DNA from: Punica granatum
Taxonomy: Eukaryota; Streptophyta; Magnoliopsida; Myrtales; Lythraceae
NCBI RefSeq assembly: GCF_007655135.1
Contig: NC_045129.1
Coordinates: 30,443,122-30,507,121, forward strand
DNA: 64,000 nucleotides
Direction of reading: 5' to 3'
In this document: piece after piece, positions 23,225 through 35,165 of the stretch
Numbering within the stretch: the stretch's first letter is position 1
Layout of the letters: every line of letters starts with the position of its first letter
Position numbers and translations under genes: made by a program
The notes under the pieces: generated by a model
The model's database searches: none
What the model was told of the DNA's origin: nothing
Seen by the model: the letters and a program-made list of their open reading frames with translations, nothing else

Positions 23225-23881
23225 TGGTACCGTACTTTCCGGGAGTATACTAGTTCTGTAGGGAACAATCCTAGTCCTCATAAGGGCTCATGTTGTCTTA
23301 GGCTTGTTTTGGTTAATGCGAGTGCCCAGTTCATCATCGTCCTCAATATCTCTCTTTTTTGTTTCCCCTTCTTAATATATATCTTTCATCAGTTTCCCTA
23401 TCTTTTGTATTTTAAAAAGGTGTAGTTATATCGCAGGTTAAGTTAGCTTCAACTGTTGAGACTTTGTGATTTGATACAGTTGAGATACCTTTACTTGCAA
23501 TGTTGCGAGACAGTGGTTTGTCCCGATCCTTGGTCGGTTAATTTATATCACATCTACTAGGCCTGGATCATGTGTTTTATATGTGCGTTCTGAGTAAGAG
23601 CTTCATATGTGTGTTAATATGTATTCTGAGGAAATAAAATTTGTCCGAGTAGTATAAATGTATCGACTTTGAAACTTGAAGGCATTCAATTACTTGAAGT
23701 TCGGCGATTGGTAAATTGGATTTGGATGGAAATAGGAATGACTCTGGAGCAGGAGATTTTGTCATTGCAGTTGCTGAGGATGTCGTTGTTGGAGGAAACT
23801 TTAGAGCATGATTTGCAGCTCGAAGACCGACTCCTTGTTGTTTCAGTCTGTTAGGATTCATTGTGAACCTTCACGTTCGTT

Positions 23882-23981
23882 TGGTGGTTTGGTCATGGCC
23901 CATTGGGAGGGAAGACATCTTGGTCTTGCTATGGTGGTTTGGTCATGGCCCATTGGGAGGGAAGACATCTTGGTCTTGCTA
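23882..23981 (+). repeat. Exact 50-bp tandem duplication
   Basis: Two adjacent identical 50-bp units begin TGGTGGTTTGGTCATGGCCC at 23882 and 23932. Perfect identity suggests a recent event. Confidence 0.9.
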
Positions 23982-26900
23982 TGGAAAGACTTGCATCGTT
24001 ATTTCATTAGTTTTTCCAAAGGCTTGATTGTCATATTATTATTAGTTGTGATCGCACCGTGATTTGCACTTACACATGCATGATGGGTAGACCGCGATCG
24101 CAGAAAACTGGAAACTGGTATCGGCATGAATGGCGTCTTGTCTCGTGCACATTATGTCCCTCTGCCTAGCAATCGAACCGGCCTAACGGGAAGATGAACA
24201 GGAGCAATTGACCCAATGGATCGTCCGTGAAAGCGTAGAAAGGACAATGTAAGGTAGAGGTTTGTCTGTCCTTGACGATGGTCGGATAGAGAGAGCTAAA
24301 ATCCGGAGAAAAGGGGTCAGAGAAAGGTCATGTCATGCAGGCAATATACAAATGATTGTGCTCCATTATTCCACGACACAACTATTGTGTTTTATGCCCG
24401 TTTCTCAACCCCCGTAGGCCCTCCACAATTTCACCTCACTCCATCCCCGGCCTGCCCATCTAATCACGTCACTTCTTCCCTCTCAACTAATCGCTCGATT
24501 CAAAAACTTACATCAGATTAGGAAATAATTTCGGGTTTCGCCGTCGGTCTCGAGATTTCAACGGGAGGAGCGTTGAATCGAGAACGGGACGAGACGTGAT
24601 CGAGGGCGGCATGGTGGGGGGAGGGGACCACTATAGAACTTGAAATGAGATATAGATGAGGACGACGGGGATTTTGATAGGGGCAAGAGCCCTAACCGCC
24701 ATGAAAAGGAACAGTGGCTTCTTTTTATCCATTTGTGGGTTAAAAGGTTATAATGGTGAAAACAACAGGGCATGGGAGGGAGGGGATGGTAGTGAGAGAG
24801 GTAAAGAGGAGAAAAAAGAAAAGTGAAAATGATGATGAATAAAGGAGGGAGTGTTTGTGAGGATACTACAATAAGTGTGCCATACAAGCAAAGGTAGCAC
24901 TCAACTTAGAATAGACAACTAGTGTGATTGTGCGTGTGTGCGTGTGTGTGTGAGAGCGAGAGTCCCGTATTCACATTTACCGGCCACCCACACTGCCATG
25001 TCGGCTCGTTACTTCTACCGGATCTGAATCCTTCGTCGTTGAATCAGGTGGAACTTATTCCTTACTTAATCCGACGGATGTGATTATTTACCATCGAAAG
25101 TAGAAAACTCGATATCCTTCCGTTTCTGTGCATGAAGGGTGTTCCCCCCATTCTCTCCCGTTCTATGCCATGAGCAACGGCTTTGGTGCGATCCGATGCA
25201 TTGGCAATGACCAAATCCTCTTCTTCCCAAAAGCACACCGGGTTTTAGCTCAAGCTGCTTTGGATCGATGTCAGGATATTCGAAGCTAATTTACACGGAA
25301 AAAACAGATGAAATCTCACCGAAGCCTTCATATCGTGCAAGATTACAATCATCGATCTCATTCTCTCGTGTCAGATCAATTCCATGTGTGTAAGTGGGCT
25401 GGGGGAGGGGGGAGTGAGTGAGGCAGTGGGACCGATCTCCACTTCAACCGCACCCCTCCCCTCTGCCTCTGCCGCGTAGCCAAAATTTCTTTCTATTGAT
25501 TCAAGCAACGTTCTGTAGGGGGGGAGAGAGGAAGGGATGAAGTAAAAAAAAGCTTTTTTTTATCCGTGGGCCCGGCCCAGGACAACGTGGGCCCACCAGG
25601 AGGGGGCCTGATTGGACAGGAGTGGGGCCCATGAAAGGGCCTGAGGTGAAGAAGCTAATTGGCACTAATATTCCTTCCCTATGACAAAAGCAATGGCCGG
25701 GTGCTAAAGGAGATGGGAACCCCTCACCCAATAGAACACCCACATTTCATTTTTTTCTCTCCTTTTTTCTCTTATTATTAAATTAAATAAAGGATGAAGA
25801 ATTACATTGGGATCTCCACCGATTTAACCCTGTCGTCAATCTACGCTATTTGGACTAACAAACACATGCCCCGTCCTCGTTCAACAATCTAGAGTTTGAG
25901 TATACGGTGCAGTCATGGAAACTGCTCCTCGTTCTGCATATAGAACTTTAAGAGCGAGTATGCAAAAGTCTCGACATGAATTGGAATGGATATAGAGATA
26001 GTTATAAAATTTGTTATAAAATTAAAATGACAGAAGAGAGTAAAATTATAATAATAAGCATTTTTTTAAAAAAAAAAAAAAGAAGGGAAGAGGAGATGAG
26101 GAGAAAAGGGGAAAGAGAAGAAAAGTGAAAGAAGAGGGGAAGGAGGAAGGGGGGGACAAAGTGGAAGGATGTTGATCCCCATCAACTAAAGCTTTGAAAA
26201 GAAAATATACCCATTTGACTTTGTTATGCCTCATCATGCCCCATTGATTGTACTATATATCACTCCACAAATAATAACATAAATAAATATAAGAATTTAT
26301 ATAATAACATCATTTGTGTGATGTGCAATGTTGCGCTTCTCTTTTGGGTTTTGGCAACAATGATTTGTAGCCTTTTCTTGTTTTTTCTTGTTTTTTCTTG
26401 TGTTGAGCCAATGGAAAAAACTTGCTTTGTAAAAATCTTCTCTTTGATTGATTTCTACTCCAAGATGCATATATATCTATCACAAAGAAAAGGCCAACCA
26501 CTATCAATCTGGAGCAGTGATGCATTGCAGCTGAATATGGATAAATTCGATCTGGACGGTAATCTTACTCTTCACTTTTCCGAAACTTTTAGGAGGTATG
26601 TCTAGTTTTTTTTCATTGTGGTTATCGTATGGAGTATATCGTATTGTAGTCGAATCCTCAAAAGGATAACCCAATTAACTTTGGAAACCTTAGTAGGCCT
26701 TTGATACAAGATAATCTATTCATATGGTAATATTGCATAAAAATCTGTTATTTTATTTTATTTTATTTTATTTTGCGGGATGCACATGACCTAAATGGAT
26801 GAGGATATAGACTATAAAGTAACAGTGTGCTTATGATCTGTGTAGTTATTCATACGAATCTATTGATTTCTCGTCCTAGAAAACATTTAGAGGATTGAAT

Positions 26901-28364
26901 GTTCCCGAATGCGATGGAACCCTAACTTTGAAGACAATAGGGTATCCGGTAAATCGACCGACATCTTTACCGCGGTTATAAACCACCTTTTTTTTGTTTT
27001 ACTGCATGTGTTGACTGCTTCTAACAAACCCTACATGTGAAAAGGAAGCTTGGTCCTTGAGAATAGAATGTGTAAAGCCAGAGAGGGATAGAGAAAGGGA
27101 AAATTCATGTAAAGAGAAGCTTTTTTTTTTTTTCTATCTTGTTTATTTTTAGCAAAGCATGAAATTGGAAACTCTTCTTATCATTGCAGAGAGAAGAAAA
27201 AGAATGGTGTCTAATGTCTATTCATGCAATTATTCCGACAGCTGAATTTGTGGAATTGGGTGAGAGGCTTTCATTAATTCCCAATCCGATGTTGCCCATG
27301 TTATTGGTCCCTTTGACGTTGGTATTATGGCTCATGTCCCTAACTAACTGCTTTGTTTTATTAGAACGCATCCATTTCATCCATCGAGTATGTATTCTAA
27401 CACCACGATTTCACGATTCTATATTGCACATCATAAGAAGGGATTATCATAATCAAACACGCATAAATTGTGCTATCACCGCCGTTCGCCACATTCAAAT
27501 TTTTTACCAGTGCGGTATTGCAAGCTAACGATGCATACATATTCTCCACCATCGTCGAAATCGGGGGACCTGTCGGATTTGGAATTTCTTGTCTTGACCG
27601 GGAAATAAAATGAAACTTTCGATCTTTCAGTTCCTTGAACAGCCGAATGTGCAATGTATATGTTGTAACATGTTAGGGTTTGTTTTTTCCTTTCCTACGC
27701 TAATATGTTCAAATTACATGTGTCGGAGAATCTTGAACATGAATAGAGATTTAGCCATTTGCTGGCGTTATCAGGAATTTTAAATTTCATATATTAATTA
27801 TGATCTCGATGATTTCTAATACATATTGTAAGCGATATTTACGCATAATGTGTACATAATTTTCGAACATTTTTTGTGCATGTAATTCACGAGCAGTATT
27901 ACTTATTTTTGTAATAAGTGTTGTAAAAGTTATTATTATTATCCAATTTGTACGTATTCATTGGGGTGATGTTGGTACAATAATGTGATGCGTACCTGTG
28001 TATGAAATATCGTCTACACGTAAAATAATTACGCAAACAATTTGGAAGCCGATTTCCCTACATTATTCTCGCTATTATTTTAGCCAACAATCATTGAGCC
28101 AAAAAGATTCATTTTAACTCGATCTGAGAATAATAATTTCTTATCCCCCCTTTTGCCTTTGTGTTGCTTGAATTGCAATGCAGTTCAGCGGTTTAATTAA
28201 GTGACAGCATATCATCTTTATTTATTTATTTTGTAAAACAACTAAGACTGCCTTTACAATACTAATAAGAAACTGTTAATTATAGTTTGATTAATGGTCT
28301 TTTTAAACGAGGAAATTATTAAAAAATCATACTAGAAATATGGAAATTTTATATTTATGCGCAA

Positions 28365-28365
28365 A

Positions 28366-28407
<42 letters not shown>

Positions 28408-28408
28408 T
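28365..28408 (+). repeat. TA and AAT microsatellite
   Basis: A run of AT dinucleotides passes directly into about nine AAT trinucleotides. A likely polymorphic marker. Confidence 0.9.
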
Positions 28409-29273
28409 AGGAAGATATGTTATTATTGTGGCTATGTGGGAAGCATGTGAATCTTACTTTTCCCGCATGCCAAAAGTGAGAGGATGAAAACGCCAAAAGC
28501 CCAAATCTCACCAACATGTCTCCCTATTCTTTTCTTTTCTTTTTTTTTTAATGGCACACAACACAAACATGGATATTGTTCCCATATAGTCCATTCTTGG
28601 TCATAGGAATTCATCTCACTAGACGACGGAAGTCGACGTCCGGTACCATGTCGTAATCGCGAAATGCCTCATGTCCGTGCTAGGGTCGATCGTCAATCCG
28701 ATCATTTGTCAACCCTCACGAGTTGCAGTGCTGTCTCATCGATATCAAGAGCACCACTTTATCGTCCAATAACTGTTGGCGAGAAGGGTCTTCATATAAA
28801 CAACTTTTCTCGACTCGAAAGCGACAAAGGTAGAAGAGAAACACGTTAGAGTACATGATACAATGACCATTGAGCTCAAATGCTTCCTTACTCACATTAC
28901 GAGCGAGATTGTTCTATGTAATTGAACTATATTTGAAGGGTGAGGCTAGAGCAAATTGAGGAAAATATATAGGAAGTATATTATAAAAAAAAAAATCAAA
29001 TTTTCAGTGTGTTAACAATCTGCATAAATTATGGAATATAACGTAAAGTTTATCATTCGTTAAATCCAAATTTTCAGCATGTTATCTGTCTGCATAAGTT
29101 ACATAATGAAATGTAAAGTTTATCATTCATGAAACTTCGTAGTTTTGTAATGTAATATAAAAAATTCTAACTGCTGCATAAGCCTCTTTCATTAATCTTA
29201 ATTTGTATGCAACATCTACTATCTCATACGATATCCCGATTTGAAATCAACTTACCCATGCTAGTTCTTGTAA

Positions 29274-30037
29274 GGGAAAATAGCCTAGAAAATCACATAG
29301 TTTTCCTAAATCCCTCTCATTCTACCAACTTTTCAAAATTTGAATTGAAAAATCAAAACGTTTCCCTCATTTATCAACTCGTTAATTTCGGCTCTAACAG
29401 TGCTAACGTGGCCATTATTTCTGTTTACATGGCAGACAGAGTCAAATGTGAAAAATAGGGCAATTGACTTTAAGCTAAAAAATCAGATAGTTTGCCAATT
29501 TTCCCTAATCAAGAAAAATTGTTTGACATTTTTTCCCAATCTACTGAAATATCAAAAACTTAAAAAATTTCAAATATTTTTCTCATGTACCCTGATATGC
29601 CAAAATGTGGATTATAAGTTTAAATTACAAAATCATATATGTATGTTGGCTTGAATACTGAAAAAATATTGCATATATCCCCACATCTGTACTTTTTCTC
29701 AATTTTATTATAACCTATGAAAATGACACGAGGCACCCCAACATTTAGGGTAACATCTCAAAACTATCGCATCGACGAAAAAATCTGACATGACAGATAA
29801 CGGTACTAACGTGGCAGTGCGTGGGCCACTTCTATGTTAACTGACAAGAAGAGTTCATCGGGTCAATTTCAAGCTACCTATTTTCATCGCTCGGGTCACC
29901 ATATTGCGAGTTCTTAGATTCTATGGAAAGCTCATATATAGGACTGCGCATATAACTACAAGTTCTCTCAAGTCTATCGGGCCACCAACTGCGAGTTCTC
30001 TCTCTTTTTACATCTCTATCTCTCTTTTCTTTCTTTC

Positions 30038-30080
<43 letters not shown>

Positions 30081-31462
30081 TCTCTCATCTCTCGACCACT
30101 CTCATTTCTCCCCCATCTCTCTCTCCCCTTTTCTTTCTCTCTCCTTTCTCTCGAGTCCGTCTCCTCTCTTTCTCGACTCTCTCTCATCTCTCTCTACTAT
30201 CTCTCCTCTCAATGTCATCCATTTCTCTCTTCTCTCTCTCGACTATCTCCTTTATCTCTACTCCCTCTTCTCTCTCTCATCTCTCTCCTTTTTCTCACGT
30301 GTTAGATTAAAGAGAGATGAGGGAGAGAGGTGAGAGAGAGATAACAGAGATGGGAGATAGTAGAGAGAAAGGGGAGAGAAAGAGATGAAATTGAGAGGAG
30401 AGAGAGTTGGGAGAGAGAGGAGATAAATGAGAGAGTAGAGATAGAGTCGGGAGAGAAATGGGAGAGAAAGGATAGAGAATCGGGAGAGAGATAAGAGAGA
30501 GGAAAGAGAGTTGAGATAGGGAGAGAAAGATGAGAGAGGAGAGAGAACTCGCAGTTGGTGGCCTGAGAGATTTGAAAGAACTCATTGTTGTATGCTTAGT
30601 CTTATATATGAGCTTTCTATAGCATCTAAGAACTCGTAATATGGTGGTCCGAGCGTGAAAATAGTTAGCTTGAAATTAACTTGATGAACTCTTCATGTCA
30701 GTCAATATAGGAGTGGCTCACGCACTGTCACGTCAGCACAATTATGTGTCATGTCAGATTTTTCGTCCAAAATGAATAAAATATTGACGGTATGATAGAT
30801 TTGAGACGTTACCTTAAACGTTGGAGTGTTTCATGTCATTTTTATAGGTTATGATAAAATTGAGAAAAAGTACGGATGTTGGGATATATGTAATATTTTT
30901 TAATATTCAAACCAACGTACATGTATGACTTTGTAATTCGAACTTATAATTCACATTTTAATTGATTAATGTACATATGAAAACTATATGAATTTTTGGA
31001 GTTTTTAATGTTTCGGTAGATCGGGAAAAAAAAGTCAAATAATTTTGGTAGATTATGAAAAATTGGCAAACTATATGATTTTTTAGCTTAAATCCAATTG
31101 CCATATTTTTCACATCTGACTCCTTCTGCCACATAGGCAGAAATAACGGCCACATCAGTACTGCTAAAGTCAAAAGTAACGAGTTGGTAAACGGGAAAAA
31201 TGAAGGGAAACGTTTTGATTTTTCATATCAAAATTTGACAAGTTGACAGAACGAGGAATTTAGGAAAACTATTGCCCCGTTTGGATTCAAAGAAATTTGA
31301 TTTTAACTTTAACTTTAACTCAACACACTACACAATAAAAATACACGTTTCCCAAGTCAAATTTATAATCACATCTCATTTGTCATTTTCCAAAATCAAA
31401 ATCAAAATAACTTTAACTCTGAATCCAAACGGCCTCTATATGATTTTTTAGGCTATTTCCCA
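29274..31462. mobile_element. Long inverted repeat (foldback or MULE-like element)
   Basis: Two arms of about 1 kb are inverted copies meeting near 30303. The left arm starts GGGAAAATAGCCTAGAAAAT at 29274; the right arm ends, inverted, with GATGGGAAATAGCCTAAAAA. Matching landmarks include CAACTGCGAGTTCTC (about 29986-30000) against GAGAACTCGCAGTTG (about 30542-30556) and AGAACTCGTAATATGGTGG (about 30627-30645) against its inverse near 29898-29916. The centre is a CT-rich arm (about 30000-30300) facing a GA-rich arm (about 30305-30545). Flanking 9-mers TTCTTGTAA and TCTTTGTAA agree at 7 of 9, suggesting a MULE-type target duplication. No transposase is visible. A family B MITE interrupts the right arm. 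Confidence 0.82.
31273..31436 (-). mobile_element. MITE, family B, copy 2, nested in the inverted repeat
   Basis: 164 bp with ends TGCCCCGTTTGGATTC and, inverted, GAGGCCGTTTGGATTC. It is flanked by TAT at 31270-31272 and 31437-31439. The intact left arm of the surrounding inverted repeat has a single TAT at the matching place, so the empty site is visible in the same window. Its interior matches 4133-4312 in opposite orientation. Confidence 0.85.
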
Positions 31463-34245
31463 TCTTTGTAATGCTAACATATTTCAACAAATCATTAACT
31501 TTGGATCTAGCCAAAACTCCATGCACAATCGTAAGCACGTTTGTTTCGGCAATATTTTTTTTAGCTAAATATATCAAAACATCCCATCAGCTAAAATCAT
31601 GACCTTTCGTTTTAATATTGCATCAAAGCAAGGATAATAAAGAATATATATATATATATATGTATATAATATATGAATTTATATTCAAATCCCAATACGC
31701 ACAACCGACCAAACATACGGGCGCCAACGGCCGCGCCGGAAGAGAGAGAGAGTGCGTGCGAGAGGGAAAGAGCCGAATAGACCACTTTTTCTACCCCAAA
31801 TTTCTTTTTCTCATTTATTTATTTATATATTTATTTATTTTTTCGATCTGAATTATTGTATTCAAAAGTCTAATTGGACCATATTAATTCAGTCAAGTCA
31901 GGTCAACTCATTAACGGATAAAATTCTCACAACATAGATTTTATATTTATTTATTTATTTTCGATGAGTATCCTACTATCTAGGAATGCATGTCTTAACT
32001 AATTTAATTCGACCCAGTTTGATCCATTAAGGATAAATTTTTCATGATCAAGGATTTTCTGCATTTGAATTTGTGATCTTATTTAAGGATAAAAAATGTA
32101 GAACTACATGAACATGGTTGGTTGTTTATTTATTTTCATCTTATTCCGTTCTCTTTTATTTTTCTTAAGAAATTTAATAATTTAATAAAATGTCCTTTTC
32201 CATTTTTCGGAATAATGTTGTCCGGAATTAAGAAACCGCAGTGGAAACTAAAATTATGTTAAGAAGAGATGGAATTGTCCCTTTATTCTATAATATAATG
32301 TTTGGCTTTACAAATCTGTCCTCAATTTTCTTGCAGAATCTCGAGACTGCCATTCCCTCAGTTCCCCTTCTCTCTCTCTCGGAATATTCTTCTTTGCTTT
32401 TTCATTAATCTCCGCATCTTCCTTTCTCAATTACAAGGGAAGTCGCCTATTAAAATAATTATAAATAAAGGAGTATGAATAATCTTATCGTTAAAATTTA
32501 AACTCAAAATCTTTTGATTCTTATATCTTGTTAATCCATCGATTTAGTCTTTTAGGAGGGGAAAAGGAAAAAAATAATTGAAAATGCTTTCAAAACATAA
32601 TAACGGAGTAAACAATATCAATGATATTCTTGCATATATTTACAATGATTTTGGGCTCTTCGTTGGTTGAAAAATGGAATAAAACTTACTCGAAAGTTTT
32701 GTATTAAAGAGTCAAAAGATAGAGTGATGAATGCAGTAATATATTCATAAAATTAAGAATTCTCAAATGCAAAAATTTAAGTTGATAGGTAGTGAAATTC
32801 AACCACCTTATATACCTAAGATTTGTCCACACACTAGCTTTCTAATGTAGTAGCAAGTCAATTTAGTGTGGGAAATTATTTGCCAATTAATATCATTTGT
32901 CGCGAATATCTTTTGTCATGTGCGCTTTTAGTGATGTCCAATTGAAAAAATGTGTATATGGCAAAGAGCCACATGCATAAGGGTGCACACGAGTATGACC
33001 AAATAGGCTGGCTGCCCTAAGATATCATTCGATGAGATTCATGAACAATTCAAAAGTTTCAGTTGATCGATGATGACATCCAATCACTTCATATATCTAA
33101 AATTGTTCATCAGCTCTCGGTCATCGAAAATACTCTAACAAAAGAAATGAAATAACACTTCATGGAAGTAGATTAAACCTAAGCTAGTTTTCCTGTGGAT
33201 CAGAAATTCATTTTCCTAATTTTGTATATCGAGAAGGAGCGACTTTAAGCTGAAAGAAGCAACGGTGGATGAACAGTAAGCAATTACACCTGAGATGTAC
33301 GCTCCCTGAAATACGGCAAAAGTATCAGAAAGATTCAGAAAAATAAATTTTTTCCCCAAACAAAAAAAATAAATTTATTGATTATAAATATTTTTTAAAA
33401 AAGAAAAAGGTGGGAGAGAGAGAGAAGCAGTGGGGGAAGGAGGGGTCAGAGCAGAGCAGAGCAGAGCAGGGGGGGGCCTGAGATGTCATTTCCAAGTAGG
33501 AATAGGGACATCTCCGTAAATGCGCCGTAACCAAAACATTTTATAAAAAAAGAGACACCTTCTTTCCTTTTGTCGTTTTCCAACCAATTGTTTACATATA
33601 AATATGAAAAGAATTATTGTATTATTTACTGATAAATTTAAAAATCTTTGTCTTTGTATTTTTTTATTTATTTATGTTTTTGTTTCTATTAAATGAACTC
33701 AGGCTAATCTATCAACAGTCTCCCTCCTCCGGTCCTCCTGTCCATCCCTCTCGGCCAAAAGAAATTTCATTTGGACACCCAAAAGAAAAAATATCCAATT
33801 ATAAAAAAAGAAGGAATGAATAAAAAGAAGGAATTACCCATTCGTTCCTTCTTTCTTCAATCTTCACGTATATACGTAAAATCAAAATTTAAGCATCAGT
33901 TAAACCATTAAAATATTAATTTCTTAATTCGCAACTCGCTGATCCAACATATTTGTATAATAGTTTTGAACTTATTCAATGCTGATATCTTTTTCATCGT
34001 ATTTACATAGTAAGAATACTAGTTGATGTGCAAGATGATGTTACGAATCAATCTTCACATTTACTTGGTATCATGATTTGCTCCACTTTTTTTTGCCCTT
34101 ATAATTCTTTCAACAAACAAACATAATTTTCAAAGCTGATTTTCTGCTTAAAAATTGAAAGAGAAAATAATTATAAGAAAAAAAAAGAATTCTCATTGGC
34201 AAACTCTTTTTTAAAATTTTAATTTTATTTTAGCTTTGTAGTTCT

Positions 34246-34250
<5 letters not shown>
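31463..34250. other. Spacer upstream of REVOLUTA
   Basis: AT-rich DNA with a TA run near 31646 and a short GCAGA array near 33450. No gene recognised. The distal REV promoter probably lies at its right end. Confidence 0.4.
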
Positions 34251-34283
<33 letters not shown>

Positions 34284-34459
34284 CTTCTCTCTGTGTAATG
34301 TCTGTACTGTAGTCCCAACCTCGTCCTTCCATCCTCGGCTCCAAATTTCTCCCAATCCTCTCTCTCTATCTGCTCTGTTCCTTCAATCAAAAATTTTCTT
34401 GCCCTTTAAAATCCAACACTTCCTCAGACCCCTCACTTTCTCCTCTCTACATTCTCATC

Positions 34460-34573
34460 ATGATTAGGGTTCTTCTTGGTTTTTCTCTCCTCCTCCTCCT
34501 CCAACTCTCCTCTGCTCCTTCTTCTTCTTTTTCCCCTGCTCTGTGCATGACCACACCACCCCCCTCCTTTTAA
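34460..34573 (+). promoter_or_regulatory. Upstream open frame 1 before REVOLUTA
   Basis: ATG to TAA, 37 codons, with a leucine run near its start. It lies about 590 bases before the REV start codon. It counts only if transcription starts upstream of 34460. Confidence 0.4.
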
Positions 34574-34738
34574 TGCTCCCAAACACTGGCTCTCAATCCC
34601 CCTCCAGGGAGAGCCTTCTGTTCATCCCCTCCCAGCTTCTGTCACCCTAAGCTCTGTTTTCGTGTTCTTGGGAGATCTTGAGCTTAGATCGCCCTGCCTG
34701 AGCTGTGTTCCTCTGTAATAAGCTGCTTCCGGAAGTTG

Positions 34739-34783
34739 ATGGTCGATACCCTTTTCTGGGTCGGTGAGATTTCCGGGGGTTGA
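34739..34783 (+). promoter_or_regulatory. Upstream open frame 2 before REVOLUTA
   Basis: ATG to TGA, 14 codons (MVDTLFWVGEISGG), about 380 bases before the main start. Could lower REV translation if it is in the mature leader. Confidence 0.45.
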
Positions 34784-35165
34784 GCTCAAACTGTGCAAGA
34801 TTTTAAGATTTCTTTTGGCAAAGAAAGAACCATAAAACGCCTAGAAATTTCCAAACTTGTCCCGGGAGCTTTTTCACTTTTCAGCCCATTTTCAGCAAGC
34901 CCTTCAGCAGCTTCTGCTTCAATCAACCCCAATACACCCGGCGGTGTTTCGGTCTCACGACGAAACTGAAGGGAAACCCATCTCGGCCTTTACCTTCCCC
35001 TACAAGGCTCCACTCTCTCTCTCTCCCTCTCTCTCTCTCTCTCTGTGTGCTTAAATCAGTCGCAAAGTGACGAGCTTTACATAGAGCCAGCTTGACAAAA
35101 GAAAGAAAGAGTGGGAATCTTGTGAAGCTGTTGATACTGAGAGGCCAAGCTCTAGTTCTCGAGGT

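Larger units (their letters stand above)
23225..29273. other. Long spacer downstream of the DRB gene
   Basis: Six kilobases without a recognised gene. It starts with the DRB 3' UTR. It includes a 50-bp exact tandem duplication (23882-23981), a GT/GA microsatellite (about 24925-24962), a TTTTA array (about 26746-26774), a TTTTTTCTTG triplication near 26376-26401, and a TA/AAT microsatellite (28365-28408). Open frames at 22473-22856 (-), 24558-24887 (-), 25501-25743 (-) and 27184-27528 (+) lack any protein-family pattern and are judged chance. Confidence 0.45.
34249..35165 (+). promoter_or_regulatory. 5' leader region of REVOLUTA
   Basis: Pyrimidine-rich DNA with CT microsatellites at about 34249-34280 and 35013-35044, typical of the long leaders of class III HD-ZIP genes. 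The exact transcription start cannot be seen. Two ATG-initiated upstream frames (34460-34573 and 34739-34783) precede the main start. Confidence 0.55.

Noticed and set aside
24558..24887. Minus-strand 109-codon frame downstream of the DRB gene
   Set aside because: Low-complexity His/Pro/Ser composition from a GA-rich plus strand; no motif or splice structure.
26026..26045. A TGACAGAAGAGAGT string resembling the first 14 bases of miR156
   Set aside because: The remaining six bases do not match and no complementary arm lies within 200 bases, so there is no hairpin precursor.
29904..30585. Open frames rich in Ser, Leu and Pro on both strands
   Set aside because: They are translations of the CT and GA tracts at the centre of the inverted repeat and have no protein pattern.
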